Assembly (NCBI GenBank): GCA_021738385.1
Contig: JAIPCF010000020.1
Span: 1 to 36,177, forward strand
From: Sulfuritalea sp.
GTDB taxonomy: Bacteria > Pseudomonadota > Gammaproteobacteria > Burkholderiales > Rhodocyclaceae
Direction: 5' to 3'
Length of the DNA: 36,177 bases
Shown: one piece after another, positions 15,320 through 24,073 of the stretch
Layout of the letters: every line of letters starts with the position of its first letter
How positions within the stretch are numbered: the first letter of the stretch is position 1
Program-made: the position numbers and the translations under genes
Notes under the pieces: generated by a model
Seen by the model: only the letters and a program-made list of their open reading frames with translations
Told to the model about the DNA's origin: nothing
Databases searched by the model: none

Positions 15320-16138
15320 TTGAGTGCGCAGATACTGAAGTTGATCAGCATCAACACCTGGAAGTGCGACGGCAACTATCAGGCGAGAATGCGGGCGCTG
15401 GAGCTGCAACTTGCAGCGCGGAATCCCGATATCGTGGCCCTGCAGGAGTCCTTTTCCAGTATCGATGGCAGCCATGATACGGCTGCGTACCTTGGGCACG
15501 CTCTGGGACTGAATGTCTGCTTTGTGCCGGCGCGGCGCAAGCGGCGCCTCTGCGACGGTAAATGGATCGACAGTTGTTCCGGCCTGGCACTGCTGACAAA
15601 TTGTGCTTTCGGTCGCTGCGTCGACGTCCCATTGCCGTCGACCTTCGAAGATGGCGGCCGCGCCGCGCAAATCTGCCAAATCAGTGCAGGTACGCGGTCG
15701 GTGCTGATCGCCAATGTTCATCTGTCTCATCTGGCTGATGTCGCCGAGCTTCGTCGTCGTCAGTTGGAAGCCGTTCTGTCGCATGAGCTTTTCAAACATC
15801 GCATGGACGCAGCAATAGTCTGCGGCGACTTCAATGCGGAAATTCAATCATCCGAGTTGCAACATTTCTTTGGACCGCCGTGGCGCCTTCTCGATACCCA
15901 TCGCTCGGGTGGTGGTGAAGCCAAGGTCACGTGTCTTGGCGAGGATGCTCGTTGGCGCGATCTCGATCACATTTTCTCGGTTCAGATCGGACATGGATCA
16001 CGCCCCGGATTTCGCGACGCGGTTGTGGTGCTGGATAAGGTCGACGCTTCGTCAGGCGTGATGCCGAGTGATCACCGTGGTGTGGAGACGTGCATGGTGT
16101 TTGGTGACGATTCCAATCCTCGGCAATTCGTCATCTGA
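15320..16138 (+). CDS. Endonuclease/exonuclease/phosphatase-family protein in the phn operon
   Basis: This 272-residue protein has the full EEP fold signature: SINTWKCDG at the start, NPDIVALQES with the metal-binding Glu, NVHLSHL, the CGDFNAE segment, DLDHIF and PSDHRG at the end. Relatives include DNase I-like nucleases, sphingomyelinases and phosphodiesterases. There is no signal peptide. It begins 12 bases after phnO, apparently with TTG (15320) and no clear ribosome site; another TTG lies at 15341. A place inside the phn operon and the lack of phnP suggest a phosphodiesterase role on a pathway intermediate such as the cyclic ribosyl phosphate, which remains inference. Confidence 0.85.
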   Translation: MSAQILKLISINTWKCDGNYQARMRALELQLAARNPDIVALQESFSSIDGSHDTAAYLGHALGLNVCFVPARRKRRLCDGKWIDSCSGLALLTNCAFGRCVDVPLPSTFEDGGRAAQICQISAGTRSVLIANVHLSHLADVAELRRRQLEAVLSHELFKHRMDAAIVCGDFNAEIQSSELQHFFGPPWRLLDTHRSGGGEAKVTCLGEDARWRDLDHIFSVQIGHGSRPGFRDAVVVLDKVDASSGVMPSDHRGVETCMVFGDDSNPRQFVI

Positions 16139-16163
16139 ATGAAATAGTTCGTTCACATGGCTT

Positions 16164-16171
16164 GTATAGAC
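16164..16171. promoter_or_regulatory. PhnF-type operator candidate (GTATAGAC) upstream of phnC
   Basis: It fits GTnTAnAC and equals the core of the known mycobacterial PhnF site as I remember it. It lies in the 176-base spacer before phnC and overlaps a TATAGA that could be a -10 box, so it may control phnCDE-phnM2 separately. Confidence 0.5.
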
Positions 16172-16314
16172 TTCTCCACCAATGCAGCAAGTGAAACTTC
16201 AAGCTGAACACCGGCATAGAGTCCAGGCACTGCTTGCAGCATCGCCTTCCCCAGGACTGCTTTCCATGCCTGGGATTAATTCTCGCAGCACGACAGTTGC
16301 CAAGGAAAAGAGCC

Positions 16315-17202
16315 ATGCGTTCATCGATTGATGTTACCTGCCTCAGTAAAAGCTTTTCACGGGAGAAGGCGCTTGACGATGTCAGTCTCAGCGTTGCTCC
16401 GGGTGAAATGGTTGCGCTGATCGGCGCCTCAGGTTCAGGCAAGTCCACTCTGATGCGACACATTGCCGGTCTTACCGCAGGTGATGGAAATGACCCGTCT
16501 TCCTCGATACGGGTCAATGGACGTATTGCTCAACAGGGCGGCGTAGTGGCGAACGACATCCGCGACATTCGCGCCAATATTGGTTTTGTTTTCCAGCAGT
16601 TCAATCTTGTCAGCCGCTTGCCGGTAATTACGAATGTGCTGACGGGCATGCTGTACCGCGTACCGACGTGGCGCAGCAGCATGCGCTTGTTCACCCGTGA
16701 GGAAACCCGTCAGGGAATCGAGGCGTTGGGCCGGGTCGGCCTTCATGGCCGCGCGCATCAGCGTGCTTCAACACTCTCCGGTGGCCAGCAGCAGCGGGCT
16801 GCCATCGCTCGCACTCTGGTGCAAAAAGCCGACATCATTCTCGCAGACGAGCCGATAGCGTCGCTCGATCCAGAGTCCTCCCGCAAGGTGATGGACATCC
16901 TTTCCCGTATCAACCAGGAGGATGGAACCACTGTTCTGGTTTCGCTGCATCAGGTTGACATCGCCTTGAAATATTGTCCGAGAACGGTCGCCTTGCATCG
17001 GGGCAAAGTTGTCTATGACGGCGCTTCGGCCAATCTGACCCCGCATTTGTTGCGGGAATTGTATGGCGCGGAAGTTGAAGACCTTCTGCCCGCACACGGT
17101 TCTGCGAACCCCCGATCAGCGTTTGGCCAGTCGGCAGAGATCAAGCGCCAACATCCGCCTGTTCGTCTTGTCGAAGCCGCCCTGCAAGCCCGAGTTCTGT
17201 AA
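16315..17202 (+). CDS. phnC: Phosphonate ABC transporter ATP-binding protein PhnC
   Basis: PhnC is the ATPase of the phosphonate importer PhnCDE. Walker [25 protein letters not shown] and [12 protein letters not shown] are intact. ATG 16315 follows AAGGAAAAGAG and gives 295 residues; an upstream ATG at 16234 has no ribosome site. About 30 residues at the C-terminus (after the ELYGAEV segment) extend past the usual PhnC end. It begins the phnC-phnD-phnE-phnM2 operon after a 176-base spacer holding an operator candidate. Confidence 0.93.
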   Translation: MRSSIDVTCLSKSFSREKALDDVSLSVAPGEMVALIGASGSGKSTLMRHIAGLTAGDGNDPSSSIRVNGRIAQQGGVVANDIRDIRANIGFVFQQFNLVSRLPVITNVLTGMLYRVPTWRSSMRLFTREETRQGIEALGRVGLHGRAHQRASTLSGGQQQRAAIARTLVQKADIILADEPIASLDPESSRKVMDILSRINQEDGTTVLVSLHQVDIALKYCPRTVALHRGKVVYDGASANLTPHLLRELYGAEVEDLLPAHGSANPRSAFGQSAEIKRQHPPVRLVEAALQARVL

Positions 17203-17231
17203 GCCACTTTATCCACGAAAGGGAATCAAAC

Positions 17232-18212
17232 ATGATCAAGAAACTGATCGCCTCTGTTGTCCTGGCCGCAGCGGTAGTAACACCCACTCTTGCCGACTCA
17301 TCCAAGGAAATCAACTTCGGCATCATCGCCACCGAATCGACTCAAGCCCTCAAGCAGAACTGGCAGCCGCTGCTCGACGACATGAGCAAGCGCACCGGAT
17401 TGAAGGTGAATGCATTTTTCGCACCTGACTATGCCGGCGTGATTGAAGGGATGCGCTTCAATAAGGTTGACGTTGCCTGGTTCGGGAACAAGTCCGCCAT
17501 GGAAGCGGTTGACCGCTCGCGCGGTGAAATTTTCGCCAAAGTCGTGCACATGGACGGTTCGCCCGGCTACTGGTCGCTTTTGATCACCCACAAGGACTCG
17601 CCCTACAAATCGCTGGACGACATGATCAAGCACGGCAAGGACATCTCCTTCGGCATCGGCGACCCCAATTCGACCTCCGGCTTTCTGGTGCCGAGCTACT
17701 ATGTTTTCGCCCTCAACAAGATAGACCCGAAGACGCATTTCAAGACCATCCGTTCCGCCAACCATGAAACCAATCTGATGGCCGTGATCAACAAGCAGGT
17801 CGACATAGCCACCAACAACACCGAAAACTGGGAAAAGTTTTCCCAGCGCTTCCCGGAAAAGCTCAAGAACGTTCGCATCATCTGGAAATCGCCCTTGATT
17901 CCCGCCGATCCAATGGTCTGGCGCGAGGATCTCGCCAGCGAAGCCAAGGCAGCGATCAAGAAGTTCTTCATTGCCTATGGAACGGGCCCGGATGCGGCGC
18001 GCGAACTGGCCATTTTGAACAAACTCAGCTACAAGGGATTCTCCGAATCCAGCAACAACCAGTTGCTCCCCATCCGCCAGCTCGAACTGTTCAAGCAAAA
18101 GAGCAAGATCGCCGGCGACAGCACTCTGAGTGCGGCGGAGAAGCAGGCCAGGACCCAGGAGATTGACAAGAAGCTGGGCGAGCTCAACCAGAAGCTTGCG
18201 GCGCTGAAGTAA
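17232..18212 (+). CDS. phnD: Phosphonate ABC transporter substrate-binding protein PhnD
   Basis: PhnD is the periplasmic phosphonate-binding protein. It has 326 residues with a clear signal peptide, MIKKLIASVVLAAAVVTPTLA, with cleavage expected near residue 21. The mature part has the PhnD signatures INFGIIATES, YAGVIEGMRFNKVDVAWFG and FGIGDPNSTSGFLVPSYY. AAAGGGA precedes ATG 17232. It lies between the ATPase and the permease in the usual order. Confidence 0.94.
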   Translation: MIKKLIASVVLAAAVVTPTLADSSKEINFGIIATESTQALKQNWQPLLDDMSKRTGLKVNAFFAPDYAGVIEGMRFNKVDVAWFGNKSAMEAVDRSRGEIFAKVVHMDGSPGYWSLLITHKDSPYKSLDDMIKHGKDISFGIGDPNSTSGFLVPSYYVFALNKIDPKTHFKTIRSANHETNLMAVINKQVDIATNNTENWEKFSQRFPEKLKNVRIIWKSPLIPADPMVWREDLASEAKAAIKKFFIAYGTGPDAARELAILNKLSYKGFSESSNNQLLPIRQLELFKQKSKIAGDSTLSAAEKQARTQEIDKKLGELNQKLAALK

Positions 18213-18236
18213 GCACCGAATCGCAGTTCACATCCA

Positions 18237-19037
18237 ATGTCTGAACGAGTACAAGCACTGCCTGATCCAGCGGGTGCCTTCCCCCGGGCTTCGCTGGCCC
18301 AAATGTTCGGGTGGGGGCTGTTGCTGGCGATATTGGCGGGATCCTGGAGCGGGGCCGACATGCGTCCCGGTGACCTGTTCAGGGATTCCGGCAACATGGG
18401 CAGCTATGTCGCGGACTTTTTCCCTCCGAACTTTGGCGAATGGCGTCTCTATATCAAGGAGACGCTGATCACGCTGCAGATCGCGGTATGGGGATCGGCG
18501 CTTGCAGTGCTGCTGGCGATTCCGCTAGGCTTGCTCTGTGCCGGCAACATCACGCCGTGGTGGATCCATCAGCCGGTGCGCCGGCTGATGGATGCGGCGC
18601 GTGCCATCAACGAAATGGTATTCGCCATGCTGTTCGTGGTGGCCGTCGGTCTCGGGCCGTTCGCCGGCGTGCTGGCGTTGTTCGTGCACACGACCGGTAT
18701 CCTGGCCAAGTTGTTCTCCGAGGCGGTGGAGGCGATCGACCCGCATCCGGTGGAGGGGATTCGTGCCACCGGCGCGACCGTGCTGGAGGAGATCGTCTTC
18801 GGCGTCATTCCCCAGGTTCTGCCGCTGTGGATCTCGTATTCGCTTTACCGCTTCGAATCGAACGTGCGCTCCGCCACGGTTGTTGGCATGGTCGGGGCGG
18901 GCGGCATCGGCGTCATCCTGTGGGAGATCATCCGTGGCTTCTACTATGCCGAAACCTGCGCCGTGATGATCATCATCGTCGCTACCGTCAGCATGATCGA
19001 TCTGGTGTCCGCGCAGATTCGCAAACGTTTCATTTGA
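18237..19037 (+). CDS. phnE: Phosphonate ABC transporter permease PhnE
   Basis: PhnE is the inner-membrane permease of the phosphonate importer. The 266-residue product has an N-terminal span, several further spans and the cytoplasmic coupling segment [20 protein letters not shown], typical of the family. The C-terminal [19 protein letters not shown] is also typical. It starts 24 bases after phnD. A strong UUCG hairpin sits just after its stop and before phnM2. Confidence 0.93.
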   Translation: MSERVQALPDPAGAFPRASLAQMFGWGLLLAILAGSWSGADMRPGDLFRDSGNMGSYVADFFPPNFGEWRLYIKETLITLQIAVWGSALAVLLAIPLGLLCAGNITPWWIHQPVRRLMDAARAINEMVFAMLFVVAVGLGPFAGVLALFVHTTGILAKLFSEAVEAIDPHPVEGIRATGATVLEEIVFGVIPQVLPLWISYSLYRFESNVRSATVVGMVGAGGIGVILWEIIRGFYYAETCAVMIIIVATVSMIDLVSAQIRKRFI

Positions 19038-19039
19038 AT

Positions 19040-19059
19040 GCAGCCGCTTCGGCGGCTGC
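19040..19059 (+). promoter_or_regulatory. Stable UUCG-loop hairpin between phnE and phnM2
   Basis: GCAGCCGC (19040-19047) and GCGGCTGC (19052-19059) pair perfectly around a TTCG loop closed by C-G, among the most stable RNA hairpins known. No T-run follows, so it is not a plain terminator. It could protect the upstream transcript or lower expression of phnM2. Confidence 0.7.
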
Positions 19060-19075
19060 GCAACAGGGTGGCCGC

Positions 19076-20215
19076 ATGAGCACGGAACTAACGATTCGCA
19101 ACGCTCGCATTGTGACGCGTGACGAGGAGTTTCTCGGTACCCTGCACTTGGTCAATGGCCGGATTGCTGATATTGCACGAGGCACAACCGCCATCGTCTC
19201 AGAAGATTGGGACGGTGACTATCTGCTGCCCGGTCTGGTCGAACTGCATACCGACAACCTCGAAAAGCATTTGACGCCCCGGCCGGGTGTGGTCTGGCCT
19301 GCCCTACCCGCCGTGCTGGCACACGATGCACAAATTGTCGCTGCCGGCATCACTACCGTGCTCGATGCCATATCCATTGGCGATATGGGCTCCGGAAGCG
19401 CGCGCACCGACAAATTGCGTCCGATGCTCGATGCGCTCGACCACTGCGAGAAACGCGGTTTGCTGCGCGCCCGGCATCTGCTGCATTTGCGTTGCGAACT
19501 TTCCTACGCCCGACTTATCGAAATGTTTGAAGGTCTGGTCCAGCAACGGGCCCTGCAACTGGTTTCCCTGATGGACCACACGCCAGGCCAGCGGCAGTTT
19601 CTCGATCTCGCCAAACACCGTGAGTACTATCAAGGAAAACACGGCCTGAGCAATCATGAAATGGACGCGTTTGTGGTCGAACAGCAGACAAATCATTTGC
19701 GTTACAGCGCCACCAATCGTAATGCGGTGGTGGAGGTGTGCCGCACCCGGGGCATTCCGCTGGCGAGTCACGACGACGCGACACCGGAACATGTCGCCGA
19801 AGCCGTGGCGGAAGGTGTCGTGATCTCGGAATTTCCGACGACATTGCTGGCGGCGCGCACCGCGCGGCAGAGCAGTCTTGGTGTGGTGATGGGTGCTCCA
19901 AACGTGGTGCGCAATGGTTCACACTCGGGCAATGTTTCCGCGCTGGACTTGGCGAAAGAAAGGCTGCTCGACGGCCTATCTTCAGACTATGTGCCGGCGA
20001 GCCTGTTGCATGCCGCGTTTTTGCTGACCGAGCGGGCCGGCTGGGGTCTTCCCGACGCGGTCGCCGTCGTGAGTGCGAATCCGGCGCGGTTGGCCGGCTT
20101 GACCGACCGGGGAGAAATCGCACCCGGAATGCGCGCGGACTTGATCAGGGTGCATGCCGACAGTCATGTGGTGTCGGTGACCGGATCCTGGCTGGAAGGC
20201 AAACGCATCCTCTGA
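19076..20215 (+). CDS. phnM: Second PhnM-family diphosphatase
   Basis: This 379-residue amidohydrolase is a paralogue of the phnM product encoded at 13713. All the metal-site signatures are kept: HTDN with a following Lys-His, MDHTPGQRQF and SHDDAT. The paralogues differ clearly in the middle region, so it is not a recent duplicate. The ribosome site is AGGGTGG just before ATG 19076. It is last in the phnCDE operon. It may broaden substrate range, or serve when only the transporter operon is expressed; sequence alone does not decide. The open frame extends far upstream inside phnE but that part is only a shadow. Confidence 0.92.
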   Translation: MSTELTIRNARIVTRDEEFLGTLHLVNGRIADIARGTTAIVSEDWDGDYLLPGLVELHTDNLEKHLTPRPGVVWPALPAVLAHDAQIVAAGITTVLDAISIGDMGSGSARTDKLRPMLDALDHCEKRGLLRARHLLHLRCELSYARLIEMFEGLVQQRALQLVSLMDHTPGQRQFLDLAKHREYYQGKHGLSNHEMDAFVVEQQTNHLRYSATNRNAVVEVCRTRGIPLASHDDATPEHVAEAVAEGVVISEFPTTLLAARTARQSSLGVVMGAPNVVRNGSHSGNVSALDLAKERLLDGLSSDYVPASLLHAAFLLTERAGWGLPDAVAVVSANPARLAGLTDRGEIAPGMRADLIRVHADSHVVSVTGSWLEGKRIL

Positions 20216-20314
20216 TCCGGATGAGCGAACAGCGTCGAAGCAGCGGCGGGTCTTGCCTTGCCGCCTGCCTATTGCTCTCCTGTTGTCGTCAATGAGTTCC
20301 CGAACGCATCCCGA

Positions 20315-22063
20315 TTACTGGATCAGATTCGACAAGCCCTGCGTGCCGGTCGGTGCCTCGGCCAGCCACGGTATCAGCGCGCATCGCTCTGCCAGCTCAT
20401 CGACAACGCGGCGAATGTAGGGCACTTCGTAGACTCCGCGTTCCGACAGCAGCGGATCATGCGTGCCGCTGGCCAGCAGCGACTGGTTGATCACCCAGGC
20501 ATAGGGTTTGACGCCGGCCCGGATGAGGTCGTCTTGCAGGCGTTCGGCTTCATGTACCGGTGTGGCTTCGGCCAGCGTCACGATCAGGGTTCGCGTGTAC
20601 TCGGGGTCGCGCAGGCGCGGCAACAATTGGCGCACGGATTCGGGCATGTCGCCCTGAGTGCGCATGACTTCGCGGTGATAGGCCTCGGCGGCATCCAGCA
20701 GCAGTATCGTGTGTCCGGTGGGTGCGGTGTCGAGCACGACAAATCCATCCCTGCCTTCATCGACCGTGCGGGCAAAGGCGCGAAAGACCGCGATTTCCTC
20801 GGTGCAGGGAGAGCGCAGATCCTCCTCCAGCATGGCCCGGCCGGCGGCATCGAGCGTGTCGCCGGCTTTTTTCAGCACTTCGTCGGTGTATTGCCGGACT
20901 TCAAGCGCGGGGTCGATGCGGGTCACGCGCAACCCCGCAACACCTTCTGCCACAGCAGCGCTGACATGGGCGGCGGGATCGGTGGTCGACAGCAGCACCG
21001 GGAGGCCACGTTTCGCCAGCGCGATCGCAATGGCCGCAGCGAGGGTGGTTTTGCCGACACCGCCCTTGCCCATGGTCATGATGACTCCGCGACCGCTTGC
21101 GGCGATTTCCTCGACTATCTGGTGGAGTCCGGGCGGGAGTCGGATCGATGTTCGCTCTGCGATGTCCGGCGTGATGGCCGTTTCGGGTTGCGCCATGACG
21201 CGCAGGGCCTCGATGCCGACCGTGCCGCGTGGCAGGAAAGGAATCGTGCTGCCGGGCAGTCCGGTGAGTGTCGCGGGCATGCGGTTGAGGGCGTCGGCTG
21301 CGCGGCGGGTCATGGCGTCGGCGATGGCGTCCCCCGGGCTCGCTGCGGCGAACAGCCCGTTGATGGTGAGCTGGATGTTGCGCACGCCAAGATCGGCCAA
21401 TTCGCCGCGCGTGCGCTCGGCCTCGCGCAAGGCCGAGGCGTCGGGGCGGCTGACCAGGATGACGGAGGTCTCGTCGGGATCGGCGAGGCGCTCGACGGTA
21501 GCCGCGTAAAGCGCCTTCTGCTTTTGCAGCCCGGCGAGCGGCCCAAGGCAGGAGGCTCCCCCGGTCGACGAGGCGATGAACTCGTCCCAGGCGGTGGGCA
21601 GCGTCAGCAGCCTTAAGGTATGCCCGGTCGGGGCGGTGTCGAAGATGACGTGATCGAATTCCTGCGTTGCCGCCGGATCGCCGAGCAGTTTCGAGAACTC
21701 GTCGAAGGCGGCAATCTCGACCGTGCATGCGCCGGAGAACTGCTCTTCCATGCTCTGGATCGCCGCCGTCGGCAGGACACCCCGATAAGGGCCGACCATG
21801 CGTTCGCGGTAGTCGCGGGCGGCCGCTTCCGGATCAATGTTGAGCGCGAAGAGTCCCGGCACGCCGGGGATCGCGGTCGGTGTCTGACTCAGCGTCGTGC
21901 CAAGGACTTCATCGAGATTGGACGCCGGATCGGTGCTGACGATGAGGACACACGCGCCGGCTTCAGCCATGGCCAGTCCAGTGGCGCAGGACAGCGATGT
22001 TTTGCCAACTCCGCCTTTTCCGGTGAAGAAGGCGTGGCGGGTTTTCAGTTCGGGGAGGGCCAT
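20315..22063 (-). CDS. arsA: Arsenite efflux pump ATPase ArsA
   Basis: ArsA energises arsenite export. The 582-residue product has two homologous halves. Each has a P-loop of GKGGVGKT type (A1 at about 15-22, A2 in GVIMTMGKGGVGKTT) and the signature DTAPTGHT. The three metalloid-binding cysteines are present (in FSGACTVE, GGASCLG and LRSPCTEE). ATG 22063 is chosen because the frame above it overlaps arsD. It lies 16 bases after arsD. Here ArsA sits with Acr3 rather than the ArsB type, a less usual but known pairing. Confidence 0.95.
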   Translation of the reverse strand: MALPELKTRHAFFTGKGGVGKTSLSCATGLAMAEAGACVLIVSTDPASNLDEVLGTTLSQTPTAIPGVPGLFALNIDPEAAARDYRERMVGPYRGVLPTAAIQSMEEQFSGACTVEIAAFDEFSKLLGDPAATQEFDHVIFDTAPTGHTLRLLTLPTAWDEFIASSTGGASCLGPLAGLQKQKALYAATVERLADPDETSVILVSRPDASALREAERTRGELADLGVRNIQLTINGLFAAASPGDAIADAMTRRAADALNRMPATLTGLPGSTIPFLPRGTVGIEALRVMAQPETAITPDIAERTSIRLPPGLHQIVEEIAASGRGVIMTMGKGGVGKTTLAAAIAIALAKRGLPVLLSTTDPAAHVSAAVAEGVAGLRVTRIDPALEVRQYTDEVLKKAGDTLDAAGRAMLEEDLRSPCTEEIAVFRAFARTVDEGRDGFVVLDTAPTGHTILLLDAAEAYHREVMRTQGDMPESVRQLLPRLRDPEYTRTLIVTLAEATPVHEAERLQDDLIRAGVKPYAWVINQSLLASGTHDPLLSERGVYEVPYIRRVVDELAERCALIPWLAEAPTGTQGLSNLIQ

Positions 22064-22079
22064 TGCTTCAGTTTCGGTT

Positions 22080-22451
22080 TCAGCAGCAGCCGGATTTGGG
22101 CGAGCAACAGGGGGCATCCTTGGTCGCCGGCGTTTCGGTGGGCTCTGCTGCGATACCGAGTTTTTGCGCAAGCTGCTCGCGGGACGGGTACAAACCTGTC
22201 GAGACGATTCTTCCATCCAGCACGATCACCGGCAGTCGCTCCATCCCGGCTTCCATTTCCTTGATGACTGCCGGATTGGAGGCAAAGGCCTGCGGCTCCA
22301 TGCCGAGATTGTGGCGGGTCACCTTGATGCCTTTTTCCTCAACCCATTTCAGGTCTGCAGCGAAACGGGCCAGTTGCGGATCGATGTCGACGCCACAGAC
22401 ACCGGTGGAACAGCACATGGCGGGGTCATACACTTCAAGCTTTTTCATCAT
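22080..22451 (-). CDS. arsD: Arsenite metallochaperone ArsD
   Basis: ArsD hands arsenite to ArsA. The 123-residue product has the essential cysteines C12, C13 and C18 (AMCCSTGVCG) and C-terminal cysteine pairs C112-C113 and C119-C120 as in the plasmid R773 protein. There are two ATG in tandem; the second (22448) has better spacing from AAGGA, the first overlaps the acr3 stop by ATGA. Either start gives nearly the same protein. It lies between acr3 and arsA. Confidence 0.94.
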   Translation of the reverse strand: MMKKLEVYDPAMCCSTGVCGVDIDPQLARFAADLKWVEEKGIKVTRHNLGMEPQAFASNPAVIKEMEAGMERLPVIVLDGRIVSTGLYPSREQLAQKLGIAAEPTETPATKDAPCCSPKSGCC

Positions 22452-23533
22452 GGTTCCTTTGTTGGCAGGCCGGCCTCATACCAGCCCTTGGATTGATTGA
22501 CGATCTTGACCACCAGCAGCATGACCGGGACTTCGATCAGTACGCCGACCACGGTGGCGAGTGCGGCCCCTGATTCGAAGCCGAACAGACTGATAGCGGC
22601 CGCCACGGCCAGTTCGAAAAAATTCGAGGCGCCGATCAGCGCCGAGGGGCAGGCGACGCTGTGCTTCTCGCCGACGGCGCGATTCAGCCAATAGGCCAGG
22701 CTCGAGTTGAACAAGACCTGGATCAGAATGGGCACCGCCAGCAGCGCAATGATCAGCGGCTGCTCAATGATGGCCTTGCCCTGGAAGGCGAACAGCAGCA
22801 CCAGTGTGGCGAGCAGAGCGGAAATGGACCACGGCCCGATCTTTTCCATCATCGCATCGAAATGCGCCGTGCCCTTTTTCAGCAGGCTTTTGCGCCAGAC
22901 CTGGGCCAGCGCCAGTGGTATCACGATGTAGAGCACGACCGAGGTGAGCAGCGTATCCCAAGGTACGGTAATGGCCGAGATGCCGAGCAGCAGGCCGACG
23001 ATGGGAGCGAAGGCGAAAATCATGATCGTGTCATTCACCGCGACTTGCGACAGGGTGAACAGCGGATCGCCATGGGTCAGCCGGCTCCAGACGAAAACCA
23101 TCGCGGTGCAGGGCGCGGCGGCAAGCAGGATCAGGCCGGCGATGTAACTGTCCAACTGGTCGGCGGGCAACATGGGGGCGAACAGATGGCGAATGAACAG
23201 CCAGCCGAGGAAAGCCATCGAGAAAGGCTTGACCAGCCAATTCACGAACAGCGTGACGCCAATGCCGCGCACATGTTGCCGGACTTCATGCAGGGCACCA
23301 AAATCCACCTTGACCAGCATCGGAATGATCATGATCCAGATCAGCAGGCCGACCGGCAGGTTGACCCGCGCGACTTCGAGTTTGCCGAGCAACTGAAAGG
23401 GGGCTGGCAGCCATTGGCCGAGACCTATGCCGACAATGATGCAGAGGAAAACCCAGACCGTCAGGTAGCGCTCAAAGGTAGACATCGGCGCGCCGGCGGC
23501 GACTTTGGCGGTGACTTCACATTGGGCGGACAT
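22448..23533 (-). CDS. arsB: ACR3-family arsenite efflux permease
   Basis: This permease exports arsenite across the inner membrane. The 361-residue product has about ten hydrophobic spans; the conserved cysteine of the ACR3 family is in AAAPCTAMVFVWS and the VNDTIMIFAFAP segment is typical. It belongs to the Acr3 family and not the larger ArsB of E. coli, although such genes are often labelled arsB. The arsC gene ends 3 bases away and the stop overlaps arsD by four bases, so translation is coupled. Confidence 0.94.
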   Translation of the reverse strand: MSAQCEVTAKVAAGAPMSTFERYLTVWVFLCIIVGIGLGQWLPAPFQLLGKLEVARVNLPVGLLIWIMIIPMLVKVDFGALHEVRQHVRGIGVTLFVNWLVKPFSMAFLGWLFIRHLFAPMLPADQLDSYIAGLILLAAAPCTAMVFVWSRLTHGDPLFTLSQVAVNDTIMIFAFAPIVGLLLGISAITVPWDTLLTSVVLYIVIPLALAQVWRKSLLKKGTAHFDAMMEKIGPWSISALLATLVLLFAFQGKAIIEQPLIIALLAVPILIQVLFNSSLAYWLNRAVGEKHSVACPSALIGASNFFELAVAAAISLFGFESGAALATVVGVLIEVPVMLLVVKIVNQSKGWYEAGLPTKEP

Positions 23534-23535
23534 GC

Positions 23536-24042
23536 TTAGTCCTCCTCGTGAATGCGCTTGGCTGCGGCAAGCGCTTCGTCACGGCTCATGGTTTCCAGCG
23601 GCAGGGCAAGAAATGCGGTGACGCGTTTCCTCAGGGACTGGTAGGCGGTTTCGAAAGCGGCACGCCGGGCATCGAGGGGTTCCACATGCGCGGGATCGGG
23701 AATACCCCAGTGTGCCGTGGCGGGATGTCCTGGCCAGACCGGGCAGGCCTCTTGGGCCGCGTTGCCACAAGCCGTGAAAATGAAATCAAAAATCGGCGCT
23801 GGCGCACTTTGCGGGGCGGCAACGGCAAATTCGTCCCACGACTTGCTGCGCGCACCCGCGGCTGGCACGCCGTGATTCGCCAGTGTTTCCAGCGCTACGG
23901 GGTTGACCTGGCCCGCAGGCTGGCTGCCAGCCGAATACGCATTGATGCGTCCGTTGCCCAGGTGCTTGAACAGCATCTCGCCGAGAATGGAGCGGGCGGA
24001 ATTGCCGGTGCATAGCACAAGTACATTCATTGTTTTGTTCAT
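23536..24042 (-). CDS. arsC: Arsenate reductase ArsC, low-molecular-weight phosphatase type (copy 2 in the operon)
   Basis: It reduces arsenate to arsenite with thiol chemistry, probably thioredoxin-coupled. The active-site loop CTGNSARS near the N-terminus, a cysteine pair in the ACGNAAQEAC segment and the WGIPDPA segment with the catalytic Asp are visible. The usual CDN of this family is CGN here. I use ATG 24042, giving 168 residues; TTG 24051 and ATG 24030 are also possible and no ribosome site is strong. It follows a related arsC and precedes acr3. Confidence 0.92.
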   Translation of the reverse strand: MNKTMNVLVLCTGNSARSILGEMLFKHLGNGRINAYSAGSQPAGQVNPVALETLANHGVPAAGARSKSWDEFAVAAPQSAPAPIFDFIFTACGNAAQEACPVWPGHPATAHWGIPDPAHVEPLDARRAAFETAYQSLRKRVTAFLALPLETMSRDEALAAAKRIHEED

Positions 24043-24073
24043 GCTCGCCAACTATTGGAAAAGTGAGGGAGGC

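Noticed and set aside
18440-19075. Upstream extension of the second phnM reading frame across phnE
   Set aside because: PhnM homology begins at ATG 19076 with its own ribosome site; the upstream part is a shadow of phnE, so a fusion protein is not supported.
20221-20295. Tiny 24-codon cysteine-rich frame after phnM2
   Set aside because: It starts 6 bases after the phnM2 stop but lacks a good ribosome site and has no known relative; it is too short to support from sequence alone.
23790-23812. Possible fourth copy of repeat family 1 (CGGCGCTGGCGCAC) in arsC
   Set aside because: Only about 14 bases agree and the match is explained by common codons in conserved arsC sequence.
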